64,000 nt of DNA from Anisakis pegreffii (GCA_035041965.1 JAPYMA010001806.1:118728-182727); one strand, 5' to 3'. Shown: positions 1-13,267, numbered from the stretch's first letter. The notes: generated by a model not told the origin, from the letters alone. Numbers and translations are program-made.

Positions 1-182
1 TGATCGAAAAGCTGCTCATTATTATTCCAGCATCACTGGATTAACAACTAATGGGTACTGGCGGCATATGCTCACGTTCGACAGTTGTTGAGGTTTTTAT
101 AAGTAATGGTGGGACTGATATCTTTCATTGAGCAAAGAAATGCAGCTGAAGAGATCAAAATTATAATCCGGATGTGGCATTT

Positions 183-1075
183 TTACATTGTCTCCTCATT
201 TAGCAAACCTATCCGGAATGAAGAGAATATGAAAGAAGTTTCGCTGCAACTCGTACCAAATTCTTCCGGACGTGGTTCTGCTTTAATGATTTTCGTTCTT
301 TCGATGGTCTTACCGCGTGGTGCTGCGAATACGGTGACTTTATGCTTAAAAAACATGCATGATAGTGTTACCACAAAAAAATCACAATCCTTTCGGCTGA
401 AACTGTATGAAGTGAACTTATGGTATCATGTTCATTCAGGAGGAATAAAGCTAGAAGTCGGTCGATCTCTCGAAATGTCGTTTCAGATATTGATCAGTGC
501 CGAAAAATTATGCAGTGCTTTCTGTTGATTTTTTTTGAAAATCTCACAAATGATTCAGCATGAAGAGTTTCAAGCAAAGTACCGGTTTCTTCTTCAGATT
601 GATCAATTCAGAGCCATAAGCTGGATCGGCAACGTCCCATTCTCGATCCGAACATGCGGCTAGCGATTCGCCATCTTCTGTCAATCTCTTTTTCTTCTGA
701 AAACATCAAGAAAGTATCATTTCGCTGAATCTAGGAAACTGTTACGAATGGCATCCATCAAATTTTTTAAAATATTATTCAAAGAATTTCTAGTTCGAAG
801 ATGAGCGATTTGATCGTTGAGAGCGATCAGAACGCCTAAGTTTACGCTAACTTTTGATAGAACCTTTCCTTTTGAAGGCATTAGACATTGCAATGGAGTA
901 TAATTCTAAACTCAAGCCAAAGATTATGGTAACTTGTGACCAAACTGGATTCAACAATTGTTGCGTTGACTTCTTGCGATCTCACCTTGTGTGACTTCTT
1001 CTTCTTTCGCTTTTTCGGCGATGTAGACGAACGCTTATCGGTTGGTTGCTCCATCTTCTTCGCATCCGAAGACAT
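183..1075 (-). CDS. Small lysine-rich protein of unknown function (3 exons, 150 aa)
   Basis: I do not recognise this family. Exons are 986-1075, 548-696 and 183-396 on the minus strand. Donors are AAG|GTGAG and TTT|GTGAG, acceptors are TTTCAG at both introns, and phases (0, then 2) match, giving 150 codons before TAA. An acceptor six bases upstream in exon 3 (ATACAG) would also stay in frame. The first 30 residues are very basic, with runs of Lys and Arg and SSTSPKK, which suggests a nuclear or nucleolar protein. The middle is acidic and polar (GESLAACSDREWDVADP), and the tail contains a hydrophobic stretch (DCDFFVVTLSCMFF) and then FAAPRGKTIERTK. A good donor (GGTAAG) inside exon 3 could end that exon earlier, so the C-terminus is less sure than the N-terminus. 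Start chosen at the first Met in frame upstream of the basic region. Confidence 0.5.
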
Positions 1076-3292
1076 CGTAACCGGCACCGAATCACCAAAA
1101 TAACCACCTCTTAACAAGCACTAATTAAGAATGATTCGAATTCTCATCGTGTTTCAACAATTATTTGAAACGACGTTATTCGTTGAATTGTTTTGCATTC
1201 AATCGCTGTCTAATTGTAAGCAAAATTGATTTTTTTCACTTGGAATTCATTAATATAATGAATGAGCTTCGTGACCATTCAGCAATAAAATAGTCAAATA
1301 CGAAATGCGTAATGTTGACTATTTGCAAATTGCATTTTCCGCTAGTGTTTGATAGATAATTGTAAGAATATTCCAAATCGCTCACTCAATTCTTATAATT
1401 CGAAATGTTTTGAGAATACCATCACAGTTCCTTCATCAACTCGCCTATCTTCGCCCATTGATTCAAGAGCATTGAAGATGTGCGGATGCAATAATTAAAA
1501 ATTCCTTGAAATTCGCTTAACCTTTTCATGAAAACTGCTAATTTCTCCAAGAGATCGACACTTTGAATGGAGCATTTCCGAGAACCTATTCGTTCACACT
1601 TAATGAATGCAGATCTTAGATAGCTCGCTCAGATCAGGCACACCGTTGGGTGGCTGAATAAAGCAGCTTAGACTTCAAATGGACAAAGGCTGTTGAATGA
1701 GATCGCTCACTGAATTTGAACCCCGGTTGAGTAATGGATTTGAGTTCGTTGTGGATTGACGCTATCGTCGCTTTGAGTTGTCAGCTCGTGTGATTTGACA
1801 TATGCTATATGCAGCAGTCATCAGGGATGCACCAGCTTGTTTCCAGCGCTTTCACATTTGTGATTGTTGTGGAGTTGTTGCCTTCGGTGCACTTTTCAGT
1901 TGCCATTTTACGCCTTTTTAACAAACGCTCAAAACCACCATATATTGACAGATTCGTATCCATGTCTAAGCTTTCACCATGCTATGATCATTTTTACGCC
2001 TTTTTAAATGTTATTCACTGCAACCAAAAAAACCACTCCTTCAGTCAAGTTGTTTTTCTTCCTTGTTCTGAACGAAATTTTGCTCATTATGTAATCAAAC
2101 AACTATATACGTAGGCTATTTTGAGAATGATAACTACATTTAATGCGCATTTTTCGATTGAAATTTGCATATCTTCTGAATTTTTTCTATTTTCTGAAGC
2201 TCAGTTGTCCGAAAGCAAATTTTTTCGGTTCGTCTTGTAGAGTGTCAACTTCCTTATCTCACAATCAATGAACTTCGTTTGTAAGTGTTAGTGTATGAAT
2301 TGAGAATTTCCACCCATTGCCAGGTTCAAATTTTTAGTTCGAAATCTTCCGTTCATGATGATGGATGTACACCTGATCTACAATGAAAAATTTAAAAATT
2401 ACGAACGAACTCCATCGCACAATGGACTTGTACGGCATTGTATATTGAAAACACATGGGAAGCTGTGATACTATCGCATGAATATTTCGTTCATATTTCA
2501 AATGTTTGACAATTGTTTCTTGATGGTCTCCACTCTCTATGAACATAAGTCAGTATTATTCGGTTACTCGAAAACTGGATGTCGTCATGATTATTGAGAA
2601 ATTCAATTGTATGTATGAAAGAACAGTAGTAATAATAAAAATAATAATAGTAATAACAATAATACTAACAGTAATAATAATATTAATAAAAATATTAAGT
2701 AATATGATGCCTCAAGTGAAATGAGCATGTGCTATTACGTACAGTCGTAATTATTCGCTAGTGGTTTCGATGAGCATGCTCAGTGTATTGCATTAAATAT
2801 CGCATTACTTCAAACAATGCAGACCACCTTCATTGATCTGTCCCCTTAACGTCATTCATTTCAGAGTACTTATTCCTAACTTTCAAATGTCATTGCCTCT
2901 CAGATCGAGTTCACTCATTCATATTTTAGTGGTTGGAAGGCTTGAAGTTGCATTCGCAAATTTATAAGTTGACTTGCTAAAGCTTCGTGTGACTGATTAC
3001 TTGTATCTCATTATCGTGTACTGAACAATCAAACTAATTGCTGTATCGTTATTCCAGTCGTGTTTATCCAAAGAAATTCTCACTGGATATTCTATGACAA
3101 GAAACTTAATTACTTGAAGTAAGTAAGTGAAGTCAATGGAAGCTTGAATTTCGTTTCTTGAAATGATTCAATTTGTTCGCATTGTTCAGATGAGAAGAAT
3201 TCGTTCCATTAGTGATAACTGCAAAAGTTTCGTTCAGTTTCCATTATCGTCGGATTTCATTTTGGTAATCCGTATATTGTGAAGCAGCCAAT
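1076..3292. other. Non-coding stretch, no supported gene
   Basis: Upstream flank of the basic-protein gene. Open frames here (for example 1809-2114) lack splice or composition support. It holds an imperfect AAT-rich microsatellite near 2634-2700. Nothing else stands out. Confidence 0.5.
2634..2700. repeat. Imperfect AAT/TAA microsatellite
   Basis: About 67 bases made almost only of AAT/ATA triplets with interruptions (TAATAACAATAATACTAAC). Confidence 0.8.
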
Positions 3293-4716
3293 ATGCGTCG
3301 TGTTCGTAAGAAATTGCTGAAATCGAAACCGCTGAGCAGAATATTTGAGAGGTTTGTCAATAGAGCACCGTGCATTCGTATGACGTACTTTTTGCTAATG
3401 ACTACTCGAAGCTTTCACTTTCAAGTCTGAAGCGTTTTTCATTTCTCTTATCACAACAACACTTTGACGATATTCCGGTTTAATAATACTGGGAAACGTT
3501 TGTAATTTGAGTTGATCACTAGCTCTTGACCAGTGTTCAGATGAAGACTTCCATCTATAAATCCTCATTTTCGATCACCTCAGCAGTCATCTTGTTGTGG
3601 TGCCCTTTTGGTCAGCCTCTGTGCAAGTTTTGCTTGATGGTACCACCTGTCTTAAGATTTCTGCAAGTGACCGTCCCAGCACTAACCTGAATCTTTCGCC
3701 GTTCACATTTTGTAAATGCTCTGTCTTCCAATAGAATATTCATTTGTTAGGTAATTTTAAGTAGTTGAAACTATGGAAACGAAGCGATTCACAATCAGAG
3801 AGATATGTAATTTTCAAAAGAACCCTTTACATGCAACAATTGTGTTGATGATTGTTTTCTATTCAAAATTTTCACATTCACATTCAGATCTCTTTTAGCT
3901 GCAATGAAAAATATTACATACGTCAGTTGCAACACAGATATCATAGTCTTTCATTATTTTTCGACAGCACGTTCCATTCATTCTCATCAGCTAATGCTTT
4001 TTATGATTTCAACGATGCTCTATATGCATTAAGCAACAATACTGTGATTATACGTTGCACGAATCCGCAGGTGTTTTCATTTGGTTTGTTTCCCTAAAAG
4101 ACTGTTGGAAGGACGATGAATTAAAACGACTGGTTGAGATGCGCTATTAATGCTTGCATGCTTGATTAACTGTGTGCATGCTAGGCTGTTTTTGCATCGA
4201 AAATGTATCAAGCTATTGGAAGGAATGCCCTTTGAAGAAGTCCCAAAATGTTGATTGTTTTCGCTGCTGAAAATCGCAACGAACTGAAATAATTAAAAGC
4301 TGAATAATCATACGATTGCGTGGCCTGCAGGATGCTATTGTGTTATTTCCACTGATCAATACTCTAACAATAAGAAAATTCATTTGCAAGAGTCAATTGT
4401 TCTTTTGCAGAAGAAAGGCAGCAGTGAAAAATGCGAGTAAAGTTCAAAGAGATAAGACTGAATGATTCATGCAAAAGTTTGCAGAAACAATGGATTTGCG
4501 GACGAGAGTGCACTGCAGCAGCTTTTCCTCCATCTAATAGCAACGAATGAACAATCAAAGTGTAGCGCAAAAAAAGGAAGTAATTCGAATGTGACGTTGA
4601 CAGAATTTCGAACATTCGAAGAAAATCTAATAAATCTTACGAGAACACTTCCCCATTTGCATAGTTGCACTGTGTTGCTGTGGTGTTGCGATCATTACAC
4701 GCAGCCGGCTATATAA
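3293..4716 (+). CDS. Tentative two-exon small protein (about 97 aa)
   Basis: Exon 1 (3293-3351) encodes a short basic start, MRRVRKKLLKSKPLSRIFE, ending at AG|GTTTG in phase 2. Exon 2 (4485-4716) begins after TTTGCAG with the matching phase, forming an Arg codon across the junction, and continues NNGFADESALQQLFLHL to a TAA. The phase match and a reasonable protein composition are the only support. The minus strand is also open over exon 2, so this may be chance. A donor-like GTAATT in exon 2 could lead to further exons. No family is recognised. Confidence 0.25.
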
Positions 4717-7700
4717 TACTTTGGATTGTAGTCATGGCCAACCAATGAAGTAGTTTCGGTTGCTTTGGTGTGTTCACTAACAAATATATAGTGAAATACG
4801 CCTAAAGTATTCGATAAGCGAATGAATACATCATTGAAGGATAATATTTCCTAACGTAAGCATTGACGCCAGCTAATAGGAGTAGGAGTTTTGGTACAAC
4901 GTAATAGTTCAAAAATTTCACCACATTAATCACAAGGATATGAGAATGGCCGGCCTAAAGATAGGTAAATTGAATTGGGAATGTTATTCTTCAAACATTG
5001 CTGAACATTTTCGTAACGACGGATCTCATTCGGTATTAAAAATGAACGCCTTTCAAGTACACATCACATCCATCAATCCTTTTGGATGTGCGGTGTGCAT
5101 TCGGCCACAATTGCTCTCCCCTGATAATCAATTTCATCACTACTATTTTACTACAACGATACTGATCACCCGAATAAATTATCGCCCTTTCCTAGTATCA
5201 TCTCTAAGATCAGTCGAAGTCAAATATCCCCGAATATCCGAGAGATTAATGAACATTACGAGGAGTACATCTTAATGGATATGTCAAGTTGAGGCTTATT
5301 GTTGGACTAGTTAACTAATATTTCCGTCCTGTAATCCGTTTTTGAAAATGAGTCCGAATGCTGTCGTGCAATCTCTTGTCTCATCGAACTGTCATTGTTG
5401 CGAAAAAAATGGACGTCAGTTTTGAAGCGTATGATTGAGAAAATAAAATGAATTATGAATGGTGACAGCGACAATAAAGAAAGCTGTCGGCTTTTGAATG
5501 CCTACAAACTTTTTGCCTCATCTATTTTTTGTAACGCTTTTCATCGACGGATATTTTTGCTTTCCAAGACAAACATACCAATTTCATGCATTTTAAGCAG
5601 CATTACAATGTGGAATTTTGACGGTGATACAATGATATTGTTGTTTTAGTGGTTGATTAATTTCATTGGCCTTGTGTCAAGCACAATGTGCTCACCAGGG
5701 AATTGGTGGGCGATTCGAGCGAACGAATCGAATTTCAGTTGCATAATTGAGAGGATGCACGCAAACGGCCTAAGCACGGTGGCTAGTGACGGAGAATTCT
5801 TTTAATTTTGTTAGCTTGAATCCCGTTTATCCATCACTAATTTTTCGTTCATTTCATTAGAATGGATATAAATGCAGATGAACGGTTCATCTGCTCTACT
5901 TTTATCGGATTAATTTTCAGAGCCATTTTTCGAAGATCTAAGTTGAATGCAATCCTCTCGTTGCATCGTCATTTTTACATTGCTTTTCAAGTGTTTCATC
6001 CTAAATGGAAAGTTCAATTGCTCAATTTTCCTGAAAAATCATTTCTTTTATACGTTTTCCTTATACATATTGTACCGCTTCTCCATACAAGATCTATTTA
6101 TCAATTCGCCCCCACTCAAAGAACTTTTGATGATCACTTTTTACGTCACTTGTTCATTTCAAAATCTCTCATTTCTGTAGGTAAAGTATAATTCAAAAGA
6201 TGAAAGCTATTCGCGAAAATGAGCTTTTTCTCATTTTTAGTAGAGCTTTTGAATGTTCATTTGCTATTAGAAGAGTCAAAATTGATAAGTAAGTAAAACG
6301 AAGTGAAAAGGATGAGAGGTTTCCAAAAATTGATTACCGACTAAAACTAATTAATGTGATGGTGCTCTGCATCAAACAACGACAACTCCAATTTTACTTT
6401 GCCAAACATTACGCTCACTTTCGAAACCGTCACTCCGTTGTCCTCGAATCCACATTCCAATTATCTCATATTCTTAACTCTTCCAGCTGGTCACCAAATT
6501 TTTTGGTCACTTATAATGATTTTAATTGCACATATTCATGAAATGCGTTTCATCTACTAAATAAAGCACACTGAATAGTTTTGCATGCAATTGATATGGG
6601 TACTGCAAATTGATCGTTTGATTGATCGCAGATTTATCGAAGTCAAAATAATCAAGTCAAAACAATCACCTAAGAGAGCGATTCTTATTTGCCTCCAGTA
6701 GTTTTACAAAATTTGTCTTCAGAATAGGTTTCAGCTCATGAATCCGCAAAGTGCCCAAACGTGTTTGGAACCAAAAATGCAGATTTGAAGTTGTCGTTTA
6801 TCTCGGTTCTCATGGATTTATGCAAACTTACAAAAAATCAATCCGGTCGTTTTTTTGCGCCATGAGATCGAGATGAACTGAAAATAAGTAGTAATAAGTG
6901 AGAAAGAATGACTATTGTGACGTAAGCTGATGAATTTTTAATGATATTCTGTTGGTGTGCGTTTGTTGGGATCTAATAATGATAGTAGATTCTAACTCCA
7001 CCCTCAGGCATTCTTCGACGACAAAACGCATGCCATTTACTGCCTACTTATTCACAGTACACCAATTTTTCGAATGTGCTTTTCAGAAATTAACTCGGCA
7101 GTGTATCGTTTCAAACGATTTATTGAATTCTTGAGACATTTTCTGTTGAATGTTCTGAAAGGATTATCGAATTCCTAAAATAAATTGAATTTTTCGGGAG
7201 TAATTATTGGATTCCTGAGACATTTTTCATCGTCAAGAAATTCAAGCAATGTGTACTGAGCTTGTCGTTCTACTCACTGCTGAAGGTAACTGTGCGAGTG
7301 ACGAAAATTTACTCATTCATAGAAATCATTTCAGTTGAAAATGTTCATTCAAATTTATTCAAAGTGTTCATTCATTCGAAAATGTTCGATGCTACGAACT
7401 CGGTCGATAGCAAATCTCAAATACATATTCGTCGTGCATGTTGAGATGACTAAGAAGTGTAGAGTCAAGGAAGTCACTATAGTGCCATTTCCTCTTTAAA
7501 AGCTTTTTGAGGAGCGAGATCCTTTAGAATAAGCTGAAATTAGTCATTTTAGTTGATGAAACGAGTGAGTGAATGCTGTCAGAGTTAATTTATGAGCAGT
7601 TCTCGGAAGTTGCCTATGATCTCTGATGTTTTTCGGTTTGATCTAGTGAGATTCGTGAATGCTTTGATTAAATGGCATAACCGATCATAATCTGAACAAC

Positions 7701-10014
7701 TCCCAAATGCATCCTTTAGATCTTGATTGTGCACTTGCTTTGATAGCACTTTATCTATACTCCTTTTGCTTCATCTATCGTCTTAGTCGCAATAGTATTT
7801 CGTTGTTGAATTCTTCGTTGATAGTAATAAATCAGTTCAACAGTGTTCACGAAAACAATTTAACTATCACAATTCAAGTGCGATAATCAGTTCGAGTAAT
7901 TCAGTTAGAGTTTTCACTGGCTGTATTTGTGACGATTACCACAATTCATTATTTATGATCTTTTAAATCTATTAAAATGGTACTGATAAACCCTTTTTGG
8001 TTCATTGAAGCAGGGTGGGTTTCTTCGTTGGAGTCGCCTCGGGAAATTGTGAGTTTTCATCTTCTGAATCAGCTTCCATCATTCACTTGAATCACTTTTT
8101 ATTTTTTATGAAGTCGATCAAACTTCTCCGTGGTAATGCTCGAACCCGGGAAGAATATGCGATGGATTTTTTGACCATCTGAAAATCCAAAGATTAAAAT
8201 AGAGCTTTTGCAAATTTATTCCTTTATTCGAATGAAAAACTTGAGTTTCCCCGAGGAAAGGAGACCCACTAATACTTCAAGGTATTCAAAATGAGAAGAA
8301 GATTGCGTCCACGTGAAGCAAAAAATCGTTTAACGTTTAGCATCAATATTGCACTATGTTCATTAAAATGCTTTTTCTCTCTGATTTTCTTCTAATGAGT
8401 TTCTTTTATATTGCTCCCAACGGTACTTTTTTGCGCCGTTCATGTCGTCGTTAGAAACGAGAATAATGATGATGATGACTGATCATGCGAATCAGAGCAT
8501 TACATTTCAAAAACTAATTCCTTAGAATTTAGTTTGAATATTTCAGTCAGCAAATGAATTTTCGCTAGATTATTATATGGTCACTTATGATGGTTGTGCA
8601 AAAATATGCTAGATGATAAGGTTTTATTAAATTTGAAATGCGAAACTTATGTAGTGTTGGTTAATGCCGAGTGTTGGTTAAAGGATCGAAATTTGATGAA
8701 TGACACTCGTTAAATGTTTGTAATGAAACTTAACAAAACTCGTTTTTATTTGCAAAAGTTTTGCGAAAAAAATTTTCGAACATTTATCGCCATTAATTTC
8801 AATCGTAATTTATGGCAATGCTCGTGATAATTGTGTTCCAATAAATTCAATTATTTTGTTCGCGTTTAGTTCCGTCTCTATGCATTCATTTATTACGTCC
8901 ATTTTGCTGACATTTCAAATCGCACGCACATCAGTTCCCATGTGAACAGAATAATTGTTGAAAATTAATTGTTTCTTTTCATGGAATCTTTCAAATGTGA
9001 AGATTGGGAATATAAGCCGGCGTTTTGAGATGAGAAACATACCATTTGGTTGGTCTTGCTTAGCCGATCCCAGGTCTGCTCTCGAAATTGCGTTTCGCCA
9101 TCTCCGAGAAGTGAGTAGCATTTGAAGAGGGCAGGTTTAGCATTTGGTTGAAGTTTCATTCTGAAACGAAGTTGGGCACAGCGGCTCTAGCCGAGAGAGA
9201 GTAAGATGCTACTGAATGGAAGTTCGATGGTTCAAGTTCGCAGGACGAAAGCGATACTATTTTCACAGCCTGAATATAGTCCGTTAGCCTGAATAGGGCA
9301 TTGAGTATTTTCTCTATGTGACACTGAAAACATATGCTGCTGCCATGAACGATATGTATATCATGTTTACATGCGTTTCTAATGAAAGTGCTTATTATGG
9401 CTGCCTTGAAATTTCTCTCTCGATAACTTCTTCTCACAAGGAGTTCACTGAATTTTGGAAGAAGATCTGGAATCAGCTCAACGAAACCTACCAGATGATC
9501 TAAGTCACGTCTTATAACTCCAACTGAGGAGTTCGCAGTGAATTTATGACTTTCGCAAGGCATATTCTATGAAAGTTGTGAACAGAATGTTGTTCGTTTG
9601 CAATAAATCAAAAGTAATCCCTTTAACTTTCCGTGAAAATTCATTCTCAGAACGATACTAGCGTTACGTATTCATTCATCGTAATTGGTTCAGTCATATT
9701 GCGTTGTTTTATTTCAACTCATCCGGTTCTGCGAATTTTTCTCGTTTTGGTGTATTTCGCTTAGTTCAAAAATTTTCAGTCCGACTATAAAATGTTCTTC
9801 ATTTTCAGTGAATACCTCACAGCGATGTTCTTGTGAGTTGTGGCCGTTGTGAATGCCAAAATCCTAGCGGTGTATCTTGCGCATCGTCAACATATCACAC
9901 AAATAATTCCAAGTCGCTTTATCGATACTACTGCCTTGTCACTCACCCAAATTCCTCATCGTTACATAACTGCTCTGGGCATAGCTGAAATCGTATCCGG
10001 ATCTGTGAACACCA
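4717..10014. other. Long non-coding stretch with one degenerate inverted repeat
   Basis: About 5.3 kb without a gene I can defend. Open frames of 60-135 codons occur on both strands but overlap each other and lack convincing splice structure. The only structure is the inverted repeat around 9.0-9.5 kb listed separately. Confidence 0.45.
9010..9530. repeat. Degenerate inverted repeat
   Basis: Minus-strand sequence at about 9040-9105 matches plus-strand sequence at about 9449-9502: I count 37 identities in a 54-base ungapped alignment, and weaker similarity continues beyond both ends. The two arms read outward, as the ends of an old fold-back or TIR element would. Both arms happen to be open in the same frame (pattern W-[ND]-[QR]-L-[NS]-[EK]-T), so decayed paralogous exons are an alternative. 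Confidence 0.4.
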
Positions 10015-10023
10015 CTCTCCCAG
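10015..10023 (+). promoter_or_regulatory. Possible spliced-leader (trans-splice) acceptor
   Basis: CTCTCCCAG lies 14 bases upstream of the start codon at 10038 with no supported exon before it, as expected for an SL acceptor. An unseen 5' UTR exon would look the same. Confidence 0.4.
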
Positions 10024-10037
10024 GTTGACTTGTTAAA

Positions 10038-11607
10038 ATGGCTTGCGTCTTGAAATCAAAATCCAAGGTAAACACCATTAATAACTACCTGTCCTTACAT
10101 GAATGAATAATTTTCGTATTCCTTCCGTGTAGTCATTAATTCCAAATTCAGTCAATAATGAATAATACCTTGTAAGCAATACGAGCACAAAGACGTTCTT
10201 ATGACAGTTTGTTTTGACGTGATCTGTCATGGTGCATAATTCGATCCAGTTTTGTTCATTTCGTCGTTCTCATGAAATACTGCTGATGCTAACTGTGAGG
10301 AGAAAAAAATGCTCTTTTCATTCAGCAGTTGAATTCCCAGCGTTTCCATGGAACAATCAAAAGGAATCCTATTGAATAAGAGATATTTGGACCCATTGGG
10401 GTCCACATCGATGAAAATAGTTCACTACTAGAAATAACTCGGGAATAGTGGCCAAATAAATTGAATTCTAAAGATGTTTTCAACACAAAAGTAAACATAA
10501 AATGAAATGCTTAGATAAATAGTGAAAATTTGCGAATGACATTCAAGGAAAGATCTTTTTTTTTTTAAATTTACGGCATAACATCTTGATCGGTAGATAT
10601 TTCGGTTGTTTCGCGCTGTTGCGTTAAAGCTTGCAAGTGTGAAATGAAGCACTGTCATGCTTGACTGACTTTTTTCACTGGAAAACACTCTAGATCACTA
10701 AACATTCCTAAAAACCAAAAAATCCATCCGCTGTTTTGAAGAATTCTTTCGGTAATCGTCATCATGAAGAGTTCTCTTACTTCTTTAGGAATAGCCATTT
10801 AGAGATAATACTAGGTGCAAAGTTTGTGAAGAAAGTGCTACTTGAATAATGGAATGACTACTTGAATGCAATACGTAGATAATATGGTGTTCGGTTTTTC
10901 AGAATACTGACATGAGAACAGAGTTGAATCAAATCAAAAAGATTTGCGCTAATCACGAGTCGTTATGTCGTAGTTTTGCGAAGTGGAGAGGCGATATTGA
11001 TGAGGTTTGTGAGCAAAATTTAGTTTTCAATTGCGAAAATCTTGGAAATTTTGGATTTTTGAAGAATATTCATTCAAAATATCATTGCAACGATGAGTTA
11101 AGTAATGATGAAACAAAATTGTAGAATGATGCTCAACTGGAAATATTGAGTGAAACTATGGAAGCGTTGCGAAATCGCCACAGGGAGATAAGCAATCAAC
11201 TGGCCAGAAAGCCAGGTTTGCTTGAATGTATTGGGACGGTTGTGAAATATTGCACTAGTTTTGATCTCAACATGATCAAACCTACAATACATACTTTGAA
11301 TTCTTTTAAGCTGTATACGATTGAAAGTTCATTCCATCTGTGGATGATTATCGTCAAAATTGGGTTATTTGCATGCAAGTTCCTGGCGTGAAAGAAGAAG
11401 AAATTTGAATTTTTAACTGATCTGACTATTTTACGTTCAAAATGTTTTCAACATTCAGTTGACCCACAAAAGGCTATCGAACTGCAGAAGGAAATCCGAA
11501 GAGTAGAGTCACAAGTGGAAATTTGGATGCGAGAATTGGATGAAATCAATGAAGCGAGAACAAATTTAGACGTTTGTCAATGACTGTTTCCATTTATTCG
11601 ATGTTGC

Positions 11608-11656
<49 letters not shown>

Positions 11657-13267
11657 GTCATTGTTGTTATTGTTTCATCACTGAATGGAGCAATGCCGAG
11701 AAACATTCAATGATAATGATTCAGAAAACTGCACTTTACGAATTATTCATGCGAAGCTATTGAGGCTTTCACTTATGACTAAATGTTAGCTAATAGATTC
11801 GAGAATGCACGCAGGTGAGTGCGATTGCAAGTGCTCTCAACACGTGTGTCGAAAGTCACTCATTAGAATGTCATAGCCATTTCACAATGTCCCTTTCCTC
11901 AAATGTGTGAACAATTGACTTGGGACATTGATGAAACTTATCGAACAGAAAGGTGCTTGACATTTGAGTGTAAGTGTGGGCGTGAAGCTAAGGTCAAGCA
12001 TAAGCACGAGTTTAGGTGGTAGCCTAGGGCTGAACCAGAGTCAGTGTATGAGCCTGAGTCTAACCATAGTCAACTATTGAAACTTTTGATTTGTCGACAC
12101 ATTATCGTCAGCTGTTTCAAAATATTGATTTTGTTCGAAAAATTTTTGGCGAAATAAAAATCGGATGCCTCAGAAGAAGATTTAGGAAAAAATAGTCAGG
12201 TGAAGTCGGCTAAGCATTCATGGATTTTTTGGACTTTGTGAAATAAAGTGGTGTTTGGGAAGAAATGTAACGGAATATTTATAGCACTTGAAATATTTCT
12301 ATCAACATTGACGATAATTAGGAAGAGGTAACATTAGCGATTGAGAGTTCAGCATTTGATAGCGCACAAAAATTTTTCGGATAACTACAAGCGAAATACT
12401 TCAAATTTTGGATTTCTAATGTTTCAAAAAACAACTTGCCCATATTTATTTATAAGACAGAGAGTGTTTCGTGCCTATAATAAGTGTGTCTTGATCATAT
12501 AAAACCGAAATTTTATGCTTGCTCTCTCTCAATCGCTAATTTTGACTGATCGTACTCTTTAAATACAAATGAAAGTTCCAATAGCAGAATTTTCTCCTCG
12601 TTTGTTGCTCTCATTTTCAAGATTTTCGGCATTTCTCTCAATCCGTAACGCCGAAACTATTCCAACCTAAGCCAGGAAACGGTGTCCGACCTGAAAAATC
12701 ACGTCGTCATCTGAATGTTTTGTTCAATTGATTCTAGGAAGTGATTTAATATATGAGCAGCTTTCGAAATGCAGCATTCCGAAATGCAATAAACAGAGGC
12801 ATGAAGTGAATTCAAAAATTGAATGATGTGATAGCTCATTCATCATTTTCTCACAAAGAATGTATTGCATGCAATTTGTCATCAATGTGAACGACTTTAT
12901 AAAATTATAATGTTCAGCTTTCTTGTCAAAATCCCATGAAAGCTTTTGCATTTAGCGGCCATTTTTATGATTGCTTGTAATAGGTAACTGGAAATGCTTC
13001 CGAAGGCTGTTAATATTCTATGAATAAGCAAATGAGCCTTCGCCAGGTAAAAATCATTGAATTGTAGATTTCAGTGTGATTTTCAATGGAGAGCTCAGAA
13101 TAAGATTGTTTAATAAATTTCAGATAGAATTTATTCGGTTACGTTCGAAGTTACAACGAAGTGTAACGAACATCGAAGTGGCAAGTATAGATTTTGATCG
13201 CCTCGAACGAATTCATCGTGACGCATGGGAGAGATTTCTGTACAAAAATGCAGCCGCCATACAATAG
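10038..13267 (+). CDS. Coiled-coil protein of unknown function (5 exons, 159 aa)
   Basis: Exons 10038-10067, 10903-11004, 11125-11215, 11459-11571 and 13124-13267 join with consistent phases (0, 0, 1, 0) into 159 codons ending in TAG. Apart from the first ten residues the protein is charged and heptad-like throughout (for example AIELQKEIRRVESQVEIWM and RLRSKLQRSVTNIEV), so it is probably a long helical coiled-coil subunit of a larger complex. No catalytic motif, signal peptide or membrane segment is visible. Several of its donors are GTTTG rather than GTAAG. The last intron (11572-13123) contains a long (TAT)n tract. The small first exon (MACVLKSKSK) is supported by phase and a GTAAAC donor but is the least certain part. 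I cannot assign a family; small coiled-coil subunits of trafficking or cytoskeletal complexes are possible. Confidence 0.7.
11608..11656. repeat. (TAT)n microsatellite
   Basis: About 16 perfect trinucleotide units inside intron 4 of the coiled-coil gene. Confidence 0.95.

Noticed and set aside
106..528. 140-codon plus-strand open frame
   Set aside because: It overlaps the third exon of the phase-matched minus-strand gene at 183-1075 and has no splice or family support.
5862..6191. 109-codon plus-strand open frame
   Set aside because: Hydrophobic, low-complexity composition with overlapping frames open too; no splice or family evidence.
9165..9260. tRNA-like A-box/B-box pair
   Set aside because: The B-box is imperfect and no cloverleaf with proper acceptor stem pairing could be drawn.
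9156..9563. 135-codon minus-strand open frame
   Set aside because: It lies within the degenerate inverted repeat region, has low-complexity composition and no recognisable family.
9825..10003. Cys-rich frame with CGRCECQNPSGVSC
   Set aside because: It looks EGF- or EB-like locally, but the frame has a stop just after the best acceptor and no partner exons were found.
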